Shown here: positions 20,830-32,456 of the stretch, in pieces
How the letters are laid out: every line of letters starts with the position of its first letter
Position numbering within the stretch: the stretch's first letter is position 1
Origin: Cornus controversa
Taxonomy: Eukaryota > Streptophyta > Magnoliopsida > Cornales > Cornaceae
Reading direction: 5' to 3'
Assembly (NCBI GenBank): GCA_026545225.1
Contig: CM048848.1
Span: 17,659,353 to 17,723,352, forward strand
DNA length: 64,000 nucleotides
Translations under genes and position numbers: made by a program
The notes under the pieces: generated by a model
Database searches by the model: none
What the model saw: only the letters and a program-made list of their open reading frames with translations
Told to the model about the DNA's origin: nothing

Positions 20830-22157
20830 TCTTGGCCACAACCCCACATACATGTGTATTGAATAAAAATGTGCCCGCTGTTTCTGTTTGATATGTAATT
20901 TAATGCAACGAAGTAGGGGATGCTGACTTAGAAGCCATGCAAACATACAGGACATCCTTTTGGCATTTGACTTATTCACTCGACTTTGGTTATTGCATTT
21001 GTACTTTGTCACTGCCTTAAATTGTTATGTTATCTAGTGCTTTTTGGTTGATTCTGTCTTTTAGTCTTCCCCTTGTGTCTGTTGAAAAGGTGATGTGCAC
21101 CTTTCTTACTACTATCGGCCCTAATATGCGACATTGCAGATCTAATACTAAGAGTTGCATCGATTCCTATTCCGTTTCTACCTTATATATGCTATTTCTT
21201 CTCGCGTGCATTCCTTTCGATTGGATTGCTGCTAAAGGGGTTTTGGCTTGCCAAACTTTAGGCAATTGAGAGAATTTACGGATTGGCAGCCTGCTTTTCT
21301 TGTTCTCCTAAGCATCTAATCCCTCTTCTACTCGCCTGTAAGAGAATCGAAGGAGTTTAAGAAGTAGAGGGGCAGAATAAGGTAGAAGAACTATAGAAGC
21401 AGTGCCAAGAACTAGAATAAGCCCCTTCATGGCTCATCGCCTAGCTCCGATTTTTAGTGTTGTTTGGTTCGGACAGTGTGTCAATATGAATAACTCTGTC
21501 CTATGGTCTTGATTTATTATCTACTGACTCGGCGTGAACATCGTCTCTAATCCTCCAATACTCTCTCGAATGAGCGGCCCTGTAGGGTTGACTTTGTCAG
21601 TGGAGGCAAAAGAGAGAATGTCCGGATTGCATTACTGCTAATGCTTTCTACAAACTAAGAGATTCATAAGAATATAATAAGGAAGAGTCGACTGTCAGCT
21701 CATATTCTTCTGATAAACCGCTTTGCGCCCTAGCCCATTCGTCACTATGTTGTGCTGGTAGACTTGCAAACCCATCCCCCCAAACATAGAACAAACTGAG
21801 AGACCTGTGATCCGCCTATCTCTCGCAATACCTCTCTTAGCCAATACACCCGAAATAATGAATGTGGAGCTACAAATGCTCGAAATCCTCCAAGTGACTT
21901 TTCGTCTGGGCTGGTAGCAGAGCGTACCCCGCCAAAATGTCTGAGTGGGTTGTATAAATCCAATGGGCGCATCTTTCGGGAACTCCTTGCCTGACTTTAC
22001 CCAACTCCACCTACTCCAACTACGTCCTTTTCCTTCGTGGTCCAGCTCTTACTGCTGGGCTTATTAGTGGCAAAGATCCTGCACAGTCCTATCAATCAAT
22101 CAGCACCAAGGAAGGGCATCGTGTGAGAAGAGGGTGTTAGCCTCAACCCCAACAGCA
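20830..22157. other. Unassigned sequence, partly organelle-like in style
   Basis: 21010-21480 is shared with the right arm (56380-56836); 21501-22157 is present only in the left arm. The text has the moderate GC and lack of low complexity typical of plant mitochondrial intergenic DNA, unlike its AT-rich surroundings, but I cannot match any organellar gene to it. A minus-strand frame at 21972-21745 (75 codons) has no recognisable domain. Confidence 0.3.
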
Positions 22158-22757
22158 ATGGAAATTCGAGATGTAGTCTTTGCAATGGCCCCTTTCAAGG
22201 CACCTACACCAGAACTCTAGGCCATCTTCTACCAGAAGCAATGGAATGTAGCAGGAAGCTCTATTATGAAAATGGTCACTACTATAGCTTTTGAAAGGGG
22301 GAAACTTCCATCAAATATCAACATCACATGCATGACGCTTATCTCGAAGATGAAATGCCCAGAAGACATGAGCCACCTATAAGTTTATGTAATGTACCCT
22401 TGAACAGAATCTTGAAAGTGCTAGTTAATTGACTCAGGCGCTCCACTCTATGAGGAAGAAAAAAGGGAAGTAAGGTTAGATGGCTCTGAAAATTGATCTC
22501 ACTAAGGCTTATGACCAGATAAGCTGGGTATTTCTCAAATCAGGAAGTTGGCCTACCTTAGAATTGGATTTCCCCCTACCTGATTATATTATGTTTAGAA
22601 AAATTGTAACATATGATCCAAAAGGTAGTTGCAGACATTTTAATGAGAAATGCCTCCCAATCTCTCACCTCTTCTTCGCAGATGACCTCATTTTATTTGC
22701 CGAAGCCTTTAAGAGCCAAATTTATGTTATCATGGAGTGTTTAAATGACATAGTGTA
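22158..22757 (+). pseudogene. L1 LINE reverse-transcriptase fragment
   Basis: Plus-strand pieces of a third L1 lineage: VFAMAPFKAPTPEL, a stop, AIFYQKQWNVAG, then LISKMKCPEDMSHL, then (22480 on) ALKIDLTKAYDQISWVFLKS and PISHLFFADDLILFAEA. The catalytic FADD and the KAYD Asp are intact. However, about 80 residues between them, which should hold the RQGDPLSPYLF motif, are missing, and stops interrupt the front part. No endonuclease or 3' tail was found. It lies in the segment missing from the right arm. Confidence 0.82.
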
Positions 22758-23244
22758 AGGTCACGGATGAGGCGAAAGAGCAGCATTGCGTCTAGCGATT
22801 GCCTCAAAGAAAGAAGGCCCAACCCGAATCTCATCCGTGAATGGCTGACGACGGTCCTTTGTCAAGTCCCTGTGATCGGAGAAATACGAAATGGATGTGT
22901 GAGACGGAGGGGGCAAGTGAAAGAACATCTAACCAAAAGTCGCCCTAGGATAGTGAGCAAGCTTCGTTGATTAAATATTTTAGGTCTAGACCCGTAGGAA
23001 ACAATTTTCAACTACTTGTGCTCAACATGAGAAGTAGTATTATAATGACGGAAATCCCCCTTAATAGAAATTTAAGAAAGAGAGCAAATTGCATAAAACT
23101 CTCTTGGTCTTGGACTATCAGTTTTTTGCACAAAACCTCTGTGATAGAGATTTAAGAAAATTTAGGTTTTCTTTTCCTTTTTAATTTTCAAAACATGGAC
23201 ATTTAAGAAATTTTTGATAATTACGTACCATTAAAGTGATGTAA

Positions 23245-26200
23245 AAAGTATAAAAAGTATCCAAGATATTTATATGTATACAAAATCTAAAGTGTAAAAC
23301 CTCGGATTTTTTGTATTATTTAATTACATGGTTAATTAATTGTTAAGCATGATTATATAGTAATTGCATGCTTATGTGTGTGGGTTTCGGGACTACTTTA
23401 AAAGTTCTAAAAATGGTTTTAAAAGTACCTTAGGACCATAGTGGGATGGAACCAAGGTTAGGGTAATTTTTTGGAATTTTTACGAAAAGTTACTATTCAT
23501 GGTTCGGATTTTTCGGAAAAATAACTACGGATCACTTAAGTGACGTAGGGGTATGAATGAACTTTGAGGGGCTTTAGTGAAGTTTGTTGAAATGAGGGAG
23601 TGCCATTTTACGATTAAATGAGAGTAGAAAAGGGTAGAGGAGCAAAACTAAAGAGATGAGGGGCTAATGTGCAATTTTGGAAAACTTTTTCTATAAATAT
23701 CCCAAAATGTTGACTTTGTCATAACTCAAATCAAATTTCTCTCTCTAGAAATTAGCTCTAGAGCTCTTCATTCTCCTCTCTTTCATCTTTTTGGTTGATC
23801 TTAGTTTTGGAAGCTTAGAAGTGTGATTCGGGTCTCGGGACTTTACACAATAGTTGTTCCCCTCGGGATTGCCTACGTTCTACACCGATTGAAAATTCTT
23901 TTTGGCAAATTTTCAAGTGTTTTTGGGCTAGGGCAGATTCTAGGGCTTGGAGCTCTCTTGGTTTTTGAGCTTGAATTCGAGGTAGGGGTGTTCTCTTTTT
24001 TTTTGTTATCGATTCCTTAAGAGTTTTGGTTGAGTTTTAGTGGGTTAACATGTTAGAAAAGACTTAAAGAATTCTGTTTTGATTTCTTTCTTTCTTTTTT
24101 TGGAATAAGCATGTGTTAAAAGTGGTTTTCATATGTTCTATATGATATCTTTGAATTATATATGCATTGTATGTGTATATGGTTGATCTTGGTAATTAAA
24201 GTGTGTTAAAAGTATGTGATTCTTGCACTAGAATTATATTTTGAGCATGTATGTCTTATGCGCTAGTGTGAAAATGCATGATATCCAATTAGAATCATGT
24301 ATGAGTTATTGGGATAGCAGGTGTACGTGTTGCACGCTATGTATTGATTGAAAGCATGTAAAGGACAATATTGTCGTTTTTACATTTGTAGGATTTCTTG
24401 TGAGAGAAAGGTTGTTGCATTGTATATGTATGATTTAATATAAGTAGCTTATGATGTACTTATATTGAACGTGATTTAAGTGGCTTATGATGCACTTATT
24501 TGAAAATATGTATTGTTTGATGATTTTGGGGAAAGGTCGGAATAAAGTAAGATGAGCTTCATGCTCAGGGGTGCAAGACCTCAACCTTGGCCAAGTGGTT
24601 TCTTCTAGACCATCGGGTTAGCAACCCGTAAAGATAGGAAGATAGATATTTAACCAAAGGGTACTTATCTGGTTACTACGAATACTCCCTACTCATGGAT
24701 TGATTTTGAGCTTATTTGACTTTATGTTTCAAGCTTTGTTATGAATTGTGATATTCATGGTTATTGTTTAACTTGTACAGTTGTGAAATGCTTTGTGTTT
24801 ACTTATGGTAAATTAAGCATGTTGGATATATATATATTGGAGCATGATTTGTGCACTATATTGTCGATGTTATGAGCATTGAAAATGTCATGTAGTGTAT
24901 AGGAATGCTAAGACTGCATTTCATGTAGGTTGCATCGAGTCGGTGCATAGGGGGTTTGGATGTCTCTACTGAGCTGTCGTTGCTCACCCTACAGATGTAT
25001 CACATTTTTCAGGAAAAAGTGACGGAAATGATATTGCCTCGGGCTTTCTTTTGGGCTTTGGATGTTTTTATGGTATATATATTTGTCATGCGTGGGTATT
25101 TTGAGAAGAACTATATATTTTGTATGTGGAACGGATGTATTAGCATTCTAGAAATGGGTACTTTTATATTGTTAAGCAGTGGTTCCATTAATCTTCTCTA
25201 TGTTGGACAATTGTGTATATTTGGATATGGTTGGACAAGTTACATTTTGATGTAGGTATGTAACTCGGTTACATTTTTGTTTTAATGATGTAAATGTGTT
25301 TTAAAAGACGCTTCCGCGGTATTGAGACTCTGTTTGGATGAGGGTGGTCTTAAGAGGGGTATTCTGGTAATTCCATCCCATATTCACACCTAATGTCCTA
25401 TACCTGTTTCAGTGTTGGAAGTCGGGGTGACAGCTTAGTATCAAAGCTTGTTTGTAGCTGTAAGGTGTTGAGGTTTTATATAATCACCTCCATTTCCCAT
25501 GCCCTTCCGGGTGTTGGAATTTGGGGCGTGACATAAAGCCTGTACTAGATGTGGTGACACTAGTAAGTTCTTCTTAAACGTAGGATTGCACCAACGATCG
25601 GTGCTAAGCCCATATCTTTTTACAATAATCTTAGATGAGATAATAAAAAACCTTCCAAAATGAAATTCCATGGTGTATGATGTTCGCCGGTGATATCGTG
25701 CTCTTGGATATCTCTAAAGAGAATTTAATAATAAAACTAGAAATGTGGAGAAATGTGTTAGAATCGAAATGATTGAAAATTAGTCAAACTAACATTGAGT
25801 ATATGAAGTGTAAATTTAACAAAGATTCGAACATTGAAAATATAATGATAGCATTCAAGACCAAAAGGTTACTCAAAACAACCAATTTCAGAACCTAGGA
25901 TCGATAATACAAAACGATGGAGAGATAGATGGAGACATAACTAGTAGAATAGGTGCAGGCTGGACAAAATGTAGGTAAGCTAATGGGATATTGTGTGATA
26001 AAAGGATAACACATAAGCTAAAAGAAAAATTTTATTAGACCGTTGTTAGACCAACTATGTTGTATGGGGCGAAGTGTTGGGCCCTAAAAAAAGGACAAGA
26101 GCAAGTCCTTCATGTAGCGGAAAAGAGGATGCTAAGGTGGATGATTGGAGTGACTAGAAGAGATAAAGTTCTTAATAAGAGTGTGAGAGAAAAATTAAGT

Positions 26201-26400
26201 GTAGCACCCACTTGTGAAAAAATTAGAGTGAGTACTTTGAGATGGTTTGGACACATATATCGGAAACCTAGTGACGCGTCAGTGAAGTAAGGAGGAGTAG
26301 CTGCAATAGAAGGGAAGGTAAGAGGCGGAGAGGGCGACCAAAAATAACACGGGATGAGGTTATTAGGATGATGATGATTAAAGTGTTGTTATAATGATGA
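23245..26400 (+). mobile_element. RTE-type LINE fragment split by a nested LTR element
   Basis: The plus-strand frame reads SIQDIYMYTKSKA up to 23292, is interrupted by the LTR element 23293-25533, and resumes in frame with CTRCGDTS, FLNVGLHQRSVLSPYLF and LDEI. Downstream are GSIIQNDGEIDGDITSRIGA, the RTE C-terminal hallmark MLYGAKCWALKKGQEQVLHV, EKRMLRWMIGVTRRDK and LRWFGHIYRKP (26057-26270), and RGRPK near 26335. The YxDD region reads YDVRR followed by a stop (25675-25690), so it is inactive. The last part (26327 on) also exists in the right arm (56200-56347); the rest does not. Confidence 0.85.
23293..25533 (+). mobile_element. LTR retrotransposon with 2.1-kb LTR, internally deleted, nested in RTE
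   Basis: A 5' LTR runs from TGTAAAACCTCGG (23293) to GGGGTGACA (25432). It is followed by GCTTAGTATCAAAGC, a decayed form of the TTGGTATCAGAGC primer site. About 75 bp later comes a second LTR end, TGTTGGAATTTGGGGCGTGA then CA (25512-25533). The 5-bp target duplication TAAAG is at 23288-23292 and 25534-25538. The simplest reading is a complete insertion that lost almost all internal DNA and most of its 3' LTR. TGTAA(A/C)AC...GGGGTGACA ends suit Ty3/gypsy chromovirus-type elements, but no coding part is left to confirm this. Confidence 0.75.
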
Positions 26401-26642
26401 AAATCCTTATGCCTTCATAGGAATTTAAGAAAATTTAGGTTTTCTTTAAAACCATTTTCATTTGAGCCTTTTTAGGTTGAGTTGAACCAACAACCTTAGC
26501 AAGGAAGGGGGGTCGCAGCTCAGGTAGCATCTGAGCAAGCACCAGTTGTCAACTTGAAAAAAAGGAGAGTTTGCAACTAAAAGAGAGCTTAAAGCGAGTT
26601 TATAGGTTTCTGGTTATAAGCAAGAAGTGTCCCCCTTCTGAA

Positions 26643-26685
26643 TGAAAGATGAACAACTGCAAAAGCATTTGCCAAGGATGTTTTT

Positions 26686-26719
<34 letters not shown>

Positions 26720-26852
26720 TATCAGATATCATCCTAGTCTCTCAACCATAAACGATGCCGACTAGGGATCAGTGGATGTTGATGTTGCTTTTAGGACTCT
26801 GCTGGCACCTTATGAGAAATCAAATGCTTTTGCAGTTGTTCGTCTTTCATGA
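26643..26852 (+). rRNA. Nuclear 18S rRNA fragment, folded back at its end (pseudogene), left-arm copy
   Basis: About 185 bp (26643-26829) match the 3' half of plant nuclear 18S rRNA: GCATTTGCCAAGGATG, ATTAATCAAGAACGAAAGTT, GGGGGCTCGAAGAC, CCATAAACGATGCCGAC and GGCACCTTATGAGAAATCAA. The next bases (26827-26852) are the reverse complement of the fragment's own start (AAATGCTTTTGCAGTTGTTC versus 26643-26670). The fragment is therefore flanked by short inverted repeats of itself and could form a stem-loop. Many CpG sites of the 18S sequence appear as TpG or CpA here, as expected of decayed methylated DNA. It is too short to be functional. Confidence 0.9.
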
Positions 26853-28022
26853 TGATTACACTGCACTTTTGAGCAACAAAAATTCAAACGAAGAGTTTGA
26901 TAATGGAATACATTGTTATTAAATACATGATAATGGAATACATTGTTATTAAATGTACATGAATGATTGAAAGGAAAGGGGAACGAAGTGCTCGACTATA
27001 ACGGAGAGGGATATTCACCTAGTTAAAGAATTGGATTTCTGTCCACCTTTGATCCCTCTGTCCCTGAGTTGCCTTTCAAGTTCTTCTATCATCTGCTGAG
27101 TTGGATGACGGCTAGGCAAGCGTGCCTCGAGCAGTTAGCTAAGCTTGAAAAGTCCGTTGAGCAAGTATCCTAGCTTAAGCTTTCCTTCATTACGCTCCCT
27201 TTGAGTGAGAAATGCTTGTTGGAGAGTCTGGTGGTGATGAAGGAATCAGCAGGGCCATTATCTAAATTCACATATGTGTTTCCATAACTCTCTTTGGAAA
27301 ATAGCTAGTGGCATTCAAACAAGAGTGACATCTGACAGATTAAGAAATCAGTCAGAGCCTGCCGATACTCTTGATTTGAGCCGATACTCTTGATTTGAGC
27401 TGACTCACATTAGGTTTCCTAAGTTGTCTTATATTGGCAATTGTTATTCGGAGAATCCAAAGAATAAATACTTGGCAAGATGCTGCCAGACATAGAGAAT
27501 CTCTCACCTAAGCGTAGAATAGAAAATGCATGGGCTAAAGATCAATTCCAGCCAAGACTGATAGACCAAATCCTATTAATGGTGTGCTTGGATTTGGAAT
27601 GGTCTTTATTATGACTGTTAGTCTAGAGTATTTCAGCTCAGGTTTCCATGTTATTGGATGGACATTGAGGGACAAATTAAGGGAGATGTGGCCCATGAAA
27701 TCACAACTTCTTTTGGCAGAATTGAGTGCAATTTAAGAGTGCAAATGCCTGATGAATTACCCCGATGAATTACATACGAAAGGAAGATTTTAGTAGATAA
27801 TATATAACATGTAGATAAATTTAGCTTGACGTTGAGATGAGATTTGTAAGAATGGATGAATCACGAAACAGGAAGGGCTGAAAACTAAGAATGAATTTGA
27901 ACTCTAATCTGTGATTAAACAAGGTGATATATTTGTGATCATGTGTAAAGACAGGTTGTGCAGCAAGGCACGTGCGTATATGCTAAACTGAAACTAAAAG
28001 TTATGTTTTTTTTTTGGTTTGG
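26853..28022. other. Intergenic within left arm, no gene recognised
   Basis: Mirrored at about 54735-55840. No recognisable coding sequence; a 22-bp direct duplication (TGATAATGGAATACATTGTT) at 26907 and 26929. Confidence 0.5.
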
Positions 28023-28233
28023 GATTTTGGTGCTAGGGAGTTCAGTTTAGATGTGTTTAAGAGGTTTAGAACTTTACATGAAACTTTTAACCCCTGTTTC
28101 AATCTGTTCTAGAATCACAATAGTTTTCATTAGTTGTTGCTGATAGATTTGATTTGTTATGAGCTTCATTGTTGTGGTTAATTTTTGTCAAAAACATAGC
28201 AAGAATTAATATACGGGTTCTTATAGGTTCACA
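28023..28233 (+). repeat. About 210-bp unit, first of a tandem pair split by LINE-C
   Basis: Starts GATTTTGGTGCTAGGGAGTT and ends with TTTTTGTCAAAAACATAGCA then AGAATT. A diverged second unit lies at 34588-34785, beyond LINE-C. The right arm has the two units next to each other (54290-54490 and 54505-54735). Confidence 0.8.
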
Positions 28234-28260
28234 CACACACACACACACACACACATACAT
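28228..28260 (+). repeat. (CA)n microsatellite
   Basis: About 13 CA dinucleotides. The right arm has a shorter version (about 8 copies, 54503-54519). Confidence 0.93.
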
Positions 28261-28833
28261 ATATTTTATTGATTTTTTTTTTTTTTTTGAAAGTTAAGCT
28301 GGTCAAATACAAAACCAAGAACGGCAAAGCCATACAGCCTACGAGGGGCATACCCCAAGAAAACACCACAAACTTAAGTGGAACCCCCAAACCCACCATA
28401 GAAAAGTGAACCACATAAGGAACCAGCAAGTGTCAACAAGACAAACCACCCTACATGACACACAATCCCAATCCTCCACTTGACATATTGAACACATCCA
28501 AAACTCTCCAGAATATGCAAAACTAAACATAATTGTGACTACATAAGATATCAAGATTTGTATCACTTCTACAGCTCCAGCCCTTAAAATCAACCTGTGC
28601 AAAACAGTAGAAACCAATCGCATTCCATTCCAACCTCAAATAGCTCCTCCACTTTCTGCTAGAGATTGGGATTCTCAAATAGAATCTATACCCCAAGGAT
28701 AGCAATCTATATGGATATTGCTTACCAAAGTCTAACCCCATATCAGAATCTGGACGAATAAAGCAATTACTCAAACCTGACTGCTGCAAACCCATACCAA
28801 TACCAAGCAGCACTTGCATGATTACCCTTAGCC

Positions 28834-31800
28834 TCAGTTCTGCCAAATAGAGTTTGGAAGCTTCCATTCCTTTTGGATCCATAAGTGCATTCGATTTTTA
28901 TCAAAATTAGAGAGGGAGAACAGCCGAAATCTTACTACTTGGATAATCTCATTGATGATGGCTGCCTCAGTCCTATACTAAGTCCTCTTGTTCCTTTCTC
29001 TCCACACCTCAAACCGTAGCAGCAAAGGCCAACCTGTTAATAGCAGCAACCAGAGACCTCCCTTTTAGCACCAATGAAGCCCATTGCACCATAGCATTCA
29101 ACCCCTTCGGCCATTGCATCCAACATTTGCTTCTTATTGTATGCCAGATCCTGCAAGTAAATCCACATTCAAAAAATAAGTGCTCTCTGTCTTCGATAAT
29201 ATGATTGCAAAACACACAACATCCTATCTGCACAAATCCCAATTTCATCATTCTGCTCTGAGTCCATAGCCGATCTTGAATCACCAGCCACAGTATGAGT
29301 GCATGCTTTGGAATAGCATGCTTGAACCAGACTATGTCCCTCCAATCAACTTTACTCTGTTTGTGTCTGAGAAACTCCCAGGTTGATTTAATTGTAAATA
29401 TACCCTTACCAGGCACCCACTCAATCTTATCCTCCTGAGAAGAGTTAGGCTTCAACTCAGTAGGAATACTACTTCTCAAGCACATCCATTCCATGGTGTT
29501 TGTAACAGGCCAGTGCCATTCACTTTCTTGAATAACATCAGCCACTACAGCATCCGTGCCCAGCCCTGAGTCTCTAATAATTCTGTTGTGATACTTCAAC
29601 TCTATAGGCCCATCCGGAAGCCAATTATCATACCAAAGAGAGGTTAACATACCATTCCCAATCTTATGGTGGACAGCAAGTCTCAGAGTGCCCCTCATTT
29701 TCAAAATTCTCCTCCAAGTCCATGAGCAGTCTGATGGGATCTTGAGAGTCCAGAAATTTCTGTTTTTTATCAGATAAGATTTAACCCAGTCAGCCCAAAG
29801 AGAATCTAAATTAGGTTGAATAACTTTCCAAAGGTGCTTAGCCATTGCTGCTGCATTCCACACCTCAATATCTTTAATACCCAGCCCCCCTTCTGATTTG
29901 GGTAAACAAATATCCTTCCACGCCACTTTATTACCCCTTCATTCAAACTTTGACCTTTCCACAAGAACCTTCTCATGATAGCAGAAATTTCTTTCATAAT
30001 AGATTTTGGCAGCACAAAAGTAGAGGCCCAATATACTTGAATAGAAAATAAAACAGAGCTTATCAACTGCATCCTTCCAGCATAAGATAGATACCTAGTA
30101 GTCCATGATCTGACTCTAGATGTGATTCTCTCAACCAAGGAACCACAATGCTCCTTCTTTAGCTTAGATGAGAGAAGAGGGACTCCCAAGTATTTAACTG
30201 GGAGGAATCCAGCAGAAAAATGCAATTCAGATACGATTTGATCATAATAGTTTTGATCTAATCCTAAATGAAACAACACACTCTTTGAGAAGTTCGGCAT
30301 TAATCCAGACATAGCCCCAAAAGAATGGATAGCACCCTTCAAAACCCTTATAGAATGTACATTTCCAGCTGAGAATAGCATCAGATCATCCGCAAAAATC
30401 AAGCTAGAAATTTTCTGTTTAGAGCACTTCCAGTGATTGTCAAACTGTCCTTGATCAATCTGCTGCTTTAAGATACTTGTAAGAACCTCCATCCCCATAA
30501 CAAATAGATAGGGTGACATAGGATCACCTTGTCTTAACCCCCTCCCATTCTCAAAGTATCCTTCTAAGCTGCCATTCAAATTAATAGAGAACTTAGCAGT
30601 GGTCATACCGGTCAGAATCCACTTTATAATCTGCTCTGGAATTTTGAAGGCCTTTAGAGTAGCTTCCATGAATCTCCATGATACAGTATCATAGGCCTTT
30701 TTAAGATCCGCCTTCATTGCAATCCTGGCTGGCTTATTGTTTCTATGATAATTCCTTAGTAATTCCTGAGCAAGCAGTATGTTGTCTGTGATACTTCTAC
30801 CAGGAACAAAAGCCCCTTGATTGTTGCTAATACATGTACCCAGAACAGGTTTTATCCTGTTAGCAATGATATTGGCAATACACTTATACAGCACATTGCA
30901 AACTGAGATAGGTCTGAAATCACCAACAAAAGTAGGATTTTGAACCTTGGGGACTAATGTGATAATTGTAAAATTCACCTCCTTCAAAAGCTTTCCTGTT
31001 GAAAAGAAATTTAATATAGCTTTAGTAACATCAGCCCCTATAATATGCCAAGTTCTTTTGAAAAAAAGGGCATTATACCCATCACTTCCTGGAGCTTTAT
31101 CATCCTTCAAAGAGATAATAGTTTCTTGGACCTCCTCTTTAGTAACTTGCCTTTGCATTCTCTGAGCTTGCTCTTCTGTAACAGGCTTAGAGATGTACGG
31201 TTGCAAATTAAGCATTTCTCCATCTTCACTTTGTCTGCTTAGGAGATTCTTATAGAAATTGATAATTTCAGCAGCAACATCATTTTTCTGATCAATCCTA
31301 TGCCGATCATCTGCAGTAATTGACATAATAGCATTGTGTTTCCTTCTTTGGGTAGCTTGTTTATGGAAGAAAGGAGTATTCTTATCCCCCAGGTTAAGCC
31401 ATTGTATTCTGGATTGTTGTCTAAAGAAATTTTCTTCTGCTTTCACCATTATCTGATAGTTGTGAAGACAGGTTTTCTCCTCCTCTTGTAATTCAGTTTG
31501 GAGGGGATTGTCATCAATTTGTCTTTGAACATTTCCCAGCTTCAATCTAGCTTCCTTAACCTTTCTTGGCAGATCTCCAAAGTGCATCATATTCAGTTTC
31601 TTCAGCTCAGCTTTCAACATCTTTAGTTTCTGAACCACTACAAACATAGGTGTGCCTCTGATCTTGCAATTCCAAACTTTGGAAACAGTAGGAAAGAAGT
31701 CAGGGTGTTCCATCAAGAAGTTGTTTAATCTGAAAGCCTTCTTGGTTTGCTTCACTTCAGAGTGCAATTTCAAGATAATCAGAGCATGATCAGAAATACT

Positions 31801-32456
31801 AGGGGGATCGAAAATAGCTTCCAGACATGTTGAACTGCACTCCCCAGCATTCATTAACCAATATTCTATCCAACTTTCTAAAAAATGTGCCATTAGACCA
31901 GGTGAACTTCATACATGTGTGCCTCAATCACTCAGCTCCGCCTCTTCAATGCATGATCCAAACTCTTTCATATTGTCAGACCATTCAGTAGACCCCCCCA
32001 ACCTTTCATGTCTAAATCTGATAGCATTAAAATCCCCAGCTAAAAACCAAGGGTCATTTTTTTGAGACACAGCAAGAGCAGCCATTTCTGTCCACAGATG
32101 CCTTCTTTCCACATAACAATTTGATCCATATATGAAAGTAGCAAAACAGCTAAACAAACCTAGTTTATCCAAAACTCTGCAATGAATACCTTGAGCATTG
32201 CTTTTAATACAGGAAATCTCCAATTTATCCTTATCCCACATAACCCATATTCTACCATTTGGAGCACAAGCATAGTTATGAATTAAGCCCCAACCTGGAG
32301 CTACATACCTAAGGACCTTATCACATTTTGCCATTTTACTTTTGTTTCCACAAGACACAAAAGAGGGAAATGATACTGTTTTAGCACCCTCCTTACTTCA
32401 TTTTGTTTAAGGGCACTATTAAGCCCCCTAATATTCCAGGTCCCCAAATTCATCAT
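28834..32456 (-). pseudogene. LINE-C ORF2: endonuclease, reverse transcriptase, zf-RVT; frameshifted
   Basis: The first ATG (32456-32454) overlaps the ORF1 stop as ATGA. The endonuclease reads MNLGTWNIRGLN and CLVETK (catalytic Glu), a frameshift near 32330, GRIWVMWDKDKLEI, WFLAGDFNAIRF, a frameshift near 31930 and another before SISDHALI (31805). A long open stretch (31893-29930) holds the reverse transcriptase: KEEVQETIISLKDDKAPGSD, GDFRPISVCNVLYKCIANII, MKADLKKAYDTVSWRF, GRGLRQGDPMSPYLFV and LIFADDLMLF (intact FADD, near 30380). After a frameshift near 29930 come WKDICLPKSEGGLG and the zf-RVT region WRDIVWFKHAIPKHALILWL, C-x2-C, HLFFECGF. Another shift near 29010 and a stop near 28980 precede the natural end at 28834. 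Confidence 0.92.

Noticed and set aside
28339-28882. Minus-strand frames of 94 and 119 codons at the 3' end of LINE-C
   Set aside because: They lie in the LINE 3' UTR beyond the ORF2 end at 28834 and show no domain.
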